Source: Pyrenopolyporus hunteri
Taxonomy: Eukaryota > Ascomycota > Sordariomycetes > Xylariales > Hypoxylaceae
Direction: 5' to 3'
Assembly: GCA_902806595.1 (NCBI GenBank)
Contig: CADCXC010000018.1
Span: 596,278 to 660,277 of the forward strand
DNA length: 64,000 bases
Shown: positions 60,801 through 64,000 of the stretch, in pieces
How the letters are laid out: the number at the start of each line of letters is the position of its first letter
How positions within the stretch are numbered: the first letter of the stretch is position 1
Notes under the pieces: model-generated
Databases searched by the model: none
Seen by the model: the letters and a program-made list of their open reading frames with translations, nothing else
Told to the model about the DNA's origin: nothing
Made by a program: the position numbers and the translations under genes

Positions 60801-62092
60801 AAAAAAAAAATTAAAAATTTAACGTTTTTAATATCGTTAAATAATAATAACGTTAAATTAAAAAATAAAAATTAAATAAATCGAATAAAAAAATATTTTA
60901 CGGGGATATACGAAAAAAAAAATAATATATATCGTTATATTAATTTATTATTTATAAAGCGGTTTTAATAAATTTATTAAAATAATAAAATATATAAATT
61001 CATAATTTAAATTTATTTATCGTTTTAAATTTTAATTTTAAAACGAAAATAAAATTATTATAATCGAAAAATCGATGGATATTATAACGAAAAAAAATAA
61101 AATTATATATTTTATATATAGTTTTATTTGTTTTAATAGTGTTAATTATTTTTATGTGTTTTTATATATTATTTATTTTAAATTATTTTTCGATATTAAA
61201 TAAAATTATATAAATATAATTAAATTTAATTATATTTTTAATAATACGATAAAATTTATTACGAAATTTATATATTAAAATAAAAATTAAAACCGTAATA
61301 TTAATTAAAATAAACGTAATAATCGATACGTAAAAAATTTAAATAATAAACGTAAAAATAATTATCGAATTAAAAAAATTATTAAAATTTAATTTATAAA
61401 GTATTTCGATTTATAACGACCGTTATAACTATAAAATAAATTTTATTTTATTTTTAAAAAATATTTATTCGTTAAAATTTAAAATAATAAAATATTTTTA
61501 ATTTATAATAAAATTAAAAGTTAATTTTATCGAAATTAAAATTAATATAATATTAAAAATTTAATTTATTATTTAATTATTTAAATATATAAAAATAATA
61601 TCGTTTATTATTATTTAAAATTAAAAAAATATTATTATAAAATATTTTTATACGAAAATTAAAGTTAAATTTTATAAATATCGATAAAAAAAAATTATTA
61701 TTATTTTTATTTTTACGATTATTTTTTCTTTTATTTTTATTTTAAATATTATTAATAATAATATAATATATATAATAAATTATTATGTAATGTAATTTTT
61801 TATTATTAAATATATATAAATTAAATAATAAATAAATAATAAAATATATTAAATAATAAATATTAAAAATATAAATAAAATATTTATTATTTTTATACGA
61901 AAAAATTTATAAAAAATCGAAGTATTAAAATATTATATTAAATATCGATTAAAAAATAATAATAATAATTATAAAAATAATAAATATATAAAATAAAAAT
62001 ATTTTAAAAAATATATATTTTAAAAAAATATAACGAAAATTAAATACGTAAAAAATTTTTAAAAATGTAAAAATATAACGCGATTATATAAC

Positions 62093-62212
62093 GTAAATAA
62101 CGCGAAATATATAGTTTAAAAATTCGAAAAATTATCGAAAAAAAACGTAACGCGAAATATATAGTTCGAAAATTTAAAAAATTATCGAAAAAAACGTAAC
62201 GCGAATAATACG
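62093..62212 (+). repeat. 50-bp tandem repeat near the right end of the element
   Basis: The unit starting CGCGAAATATATAGTT begins at 62101 and 62151 and a third, broken unit at 62200. It ends in ATTATCGAAAAAAACGTAA. It is subterminal to the right inverted repeat and unlike the left minisatellite. Confidence 0.7.
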
Positions 62213-63856
62213 AAAATTATAACTCGTAAATTTTTACGTAATTAATTTTTAATTTTTTTTAAATTTTTTTATAAAAAAAGAATTCGAAATAATATTTCGA
62301 GGAAATTTCGAATATTATACTTTTAAAAAATATCGTAATATTATTATTAATTATATTTTTAAAAATAAAAAATATAAATCGATTTATTTTTAAAATTTTA
62401 AAAAACCGTATAATTATATTATTAAATATTATTTATATAAAATAAATAAATAAATATTTAAAATTTATTTCGTAAAATTAATAAAATTTTTTATTATAAA
62501 ATAAAATTTTTTATTTATATAATAATCGAAATAAATAAAAAACGTATAATATTAAAATATAATTATTATTTTTTATTTTAAAAATCGATATAAATTTTTT
62601 ATAATCGAATATTTTATAAATATTTATACGTAAAAAAAATATATTTTTAATATTATCGATTAATAAAAAAATTTTTTAACCGTAAATATTTATTTCGTTA
62701 TATAAAAATTAAAACTTTTATTTTTTAAAAATTATATAATTCGATAATATTTATTATAAAATATCGTATATTTTTATTTTTTAAATTTTAAATATTTAAT
62801 TATATTATTAAAAACGTATAAAATATCGAAATTTTATTAAAATAAAAATAAATTATTATAAAAAAATAATTAATAATTAAAATTAAAAGTAATTAAAAAA
62901 AACTTTAATTTATATAATTAATATTATAAAATTAAATAATTTAATTATAATAACATATATATAAAATTATTAAAAAATAAAAAAACGTAAAGTTAATATT
63001 TTTTATATCGTAAAATATTATTAATTAATTATATAAATCGTAAATTATTAATTTAATTAAAAAAATTAAAATAAAAATAATTAACGTCGTTTTTAATAAT
63101 TTAAATATTATCGATTAAAATATAATAAACGTAATAAATTAAATTATAATTAATATCGTTATTATTTAAAATAAAAAATTTTAAAAATAATTAATATATT
63201 TTAAAATAATTTAAATAATAAATAATAATAAATATTACTTCGAATAATTTCGAAATAATATAAAATTATATAAACGATTAAATTATTAAAATTAATAAAA
63301 ATTAAAATTTTATATTTAAATAATAAAATATATAATAAATAAAATAAAAAAAATTAAATATATATTATAACGTAAAAAAACATTAAATAAATAATAAAAT
63401 TAATTTCGAAAAAATAATAATCGTATATTTAAATTAATTATATTAAATTTTATCGATAATATATTTAAAAATTAAATCGAATTATTTTCGTTATCGTTAT
63501 AATTAAAAATATATAATAATTTCGTTAAAATTTTAAATATTCGATATTTATAATCGATAATTTTCATTTATATTATCCGTTAAAAAAAGTTACGAAAAAA
63601 ACGTTAAATATTAAATTTTTAAATTTAAAAATATATAAAATAATTATATATAATAACTTCGAAATAAATTCGATATAAAAAATATCGTATATAATATAAT
63701 TTAAAATTATTTTTTATAATTTATAAATAATTATAATATAAAAAATAATTAACGAAAATTACTTTTTATAATATATAACGTTATTAATATTAAAATTTTA
63801 ATATATACATTCGACGAAAATAATAAATTTACTACGATTATTTCGTAATTTTTCGT

Positions 63857-64000
63857 TTAGGGTTAGGGTTAGGGTTAGGGTTAGGGTTAGGGTTAGGGTT
63901 AGGGTTAGGGTTAGGGTTAGGGTTAGGAGTTAGGGTTAGGGTTAGGGTTAGGGTTAGGGTTAGGGTTAGGGTTAGGGTTAGGGTTAGGGTTAGGGTTAGG
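63857..64000 (+). repeat. Telomere, TTAGGG repeats
   Basis: Eleven perfect TTAGGG units (63857-63922), one TTAGGAG unit (63923-63929) and nearly twelve more to the window end. The G-rich strand runs 5' to 3' towards the end, as expected for the right end of a chromosome. It follows the AT-rich block without a subtelomeric gene or spacer of normal composition. Confidence 0.98.

Larger units (their letters stand above)
53668..62313. mobile_element. Candidate 8.65-kb terminal-inverted-repeat element (copy C), dead
   Basis: The left end (from 53668, ATTCGAGGTTTTTTCGAGAT) and the right end (to 62313, read in reverse ATTCGAAATTTCCTCGAAAT) are imperfect inverted repeats of about 95-100 bp; both include TATTATTTCGAA and later TTAATTACGTAAAAA or a close variant and TTTACGAGTTATA. 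Inside the left end lie an ACGTTACGTT row, 14-bp AATTAAATAAATCG repeats (54050-54120) and a 38-bp minisatellite. Inside the right end lie 50-bp tandem repeats. The 7 kb between has no readable frame. A target-site duplication could not be decided in this AT-rich context. A class II transposon is the simplest reading, but the interior could include nested elements. Confidence 0.5.
38460..63856. repeat. RIP-type AT-rich subtelomeric block of dead transposons
   Basis: About 25.4 kb of very AT-rich DNA with no intact gene. Nearly all remaining C residues are followed by G (acg, tcg), and C in CpA, CpT or CpC is almost gone; on most of the block the same holds on the other strand. This is the product expected from repeat-induced point mutation, which turns C to T in duplicated DNA and spares CpG in many species. 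Stops occur every few codons in all frames. Internal structure is still visible as inverted arms, fold-backs, tandem repeats and copy pairs (separate entries). The block reaches the telomere and is probably constitutive heterochromatin. Confidence 0.9.

Overview
The window looks like the right end of a chromosome of a filamentous ascomycete (Pezizomycotina, most likely a Sordariomycete). Genes carry short introns of about 45-220 bp with GTAAGT-type donors and CTAAC-type branch sites, the protein families are fungal (ENTH/Ent3, Rpc34, Sti1, Ctr, Zn2Cys6 regulators), a very AT-rich block shows a RIP-like mutation pattern, and the sequence ends in TTAGGG telomere repeats. I rebuilt the gene models by hand from splice signals and reading frame; every multi-exon model closes in frame.

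Region 1 (1-15.5 kb) is housekeeping: the 3' end of an unidentified fungal gene, a MARVEL-type membrane protein, the epsin-like adaptor Ent3, a cyclophilin with a mitochondrial presequence and an internal start, RNA polymerase III subunit Rpc34, the co-chaperone Sti1 and a Ctr copper transporter. The intergenic spaces are rich in TACCTA/TAGGTA and the palindrome TAGGTACCTA.

Region 2 (16-38.3 kb) is more accessory. A Zn2Cys6 regulator is transcribed away from a 14-TM-type MFS transporter, followed in the same direction by a Baeyer-Villiger-type flavin monooxygenase, a nicotinamidase and a full-length HMG-CoA reductase. Then come a quinone-oxidoreductase-like MDR enzyme, a six-exon NAD-dependent epimerase and a second Zn2Cys6 regulator, all on the minus strand. 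Regulator + transporter + monooxygenase looks like part of a small metabolic cluster, but no PKS, NRPS or terpene synthase is present, so a pathway is only inferred.

Region 3 (about 38.45-63.86 kb) is 25 kb of AT-rich DNA without intact genes. The remaining cytosines lie almost only in CpG, as expected from saturating RIP that spares CpG. It holds degenerate transposons: an element with long inverted arms (about 38.57-41.87 kb), a recurrent fold-back palindrome, an inverted pair of copies (about 42.06-44.82 kb) and a candidate 8.65-kb terminal-inverted-repeat element (about 53.67-62.31 kb) carrying a 38-bp minisatellite. Part of this block still has G but almost no non-CpG C on the + strand, i.e. 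strand-biased mutation.

Region 4 (63857-64000) is the telomere, about 23 TTAGGG units with one 7-bp variant, joined directly to the AT-rich block with no telomere-linked helicase gene.
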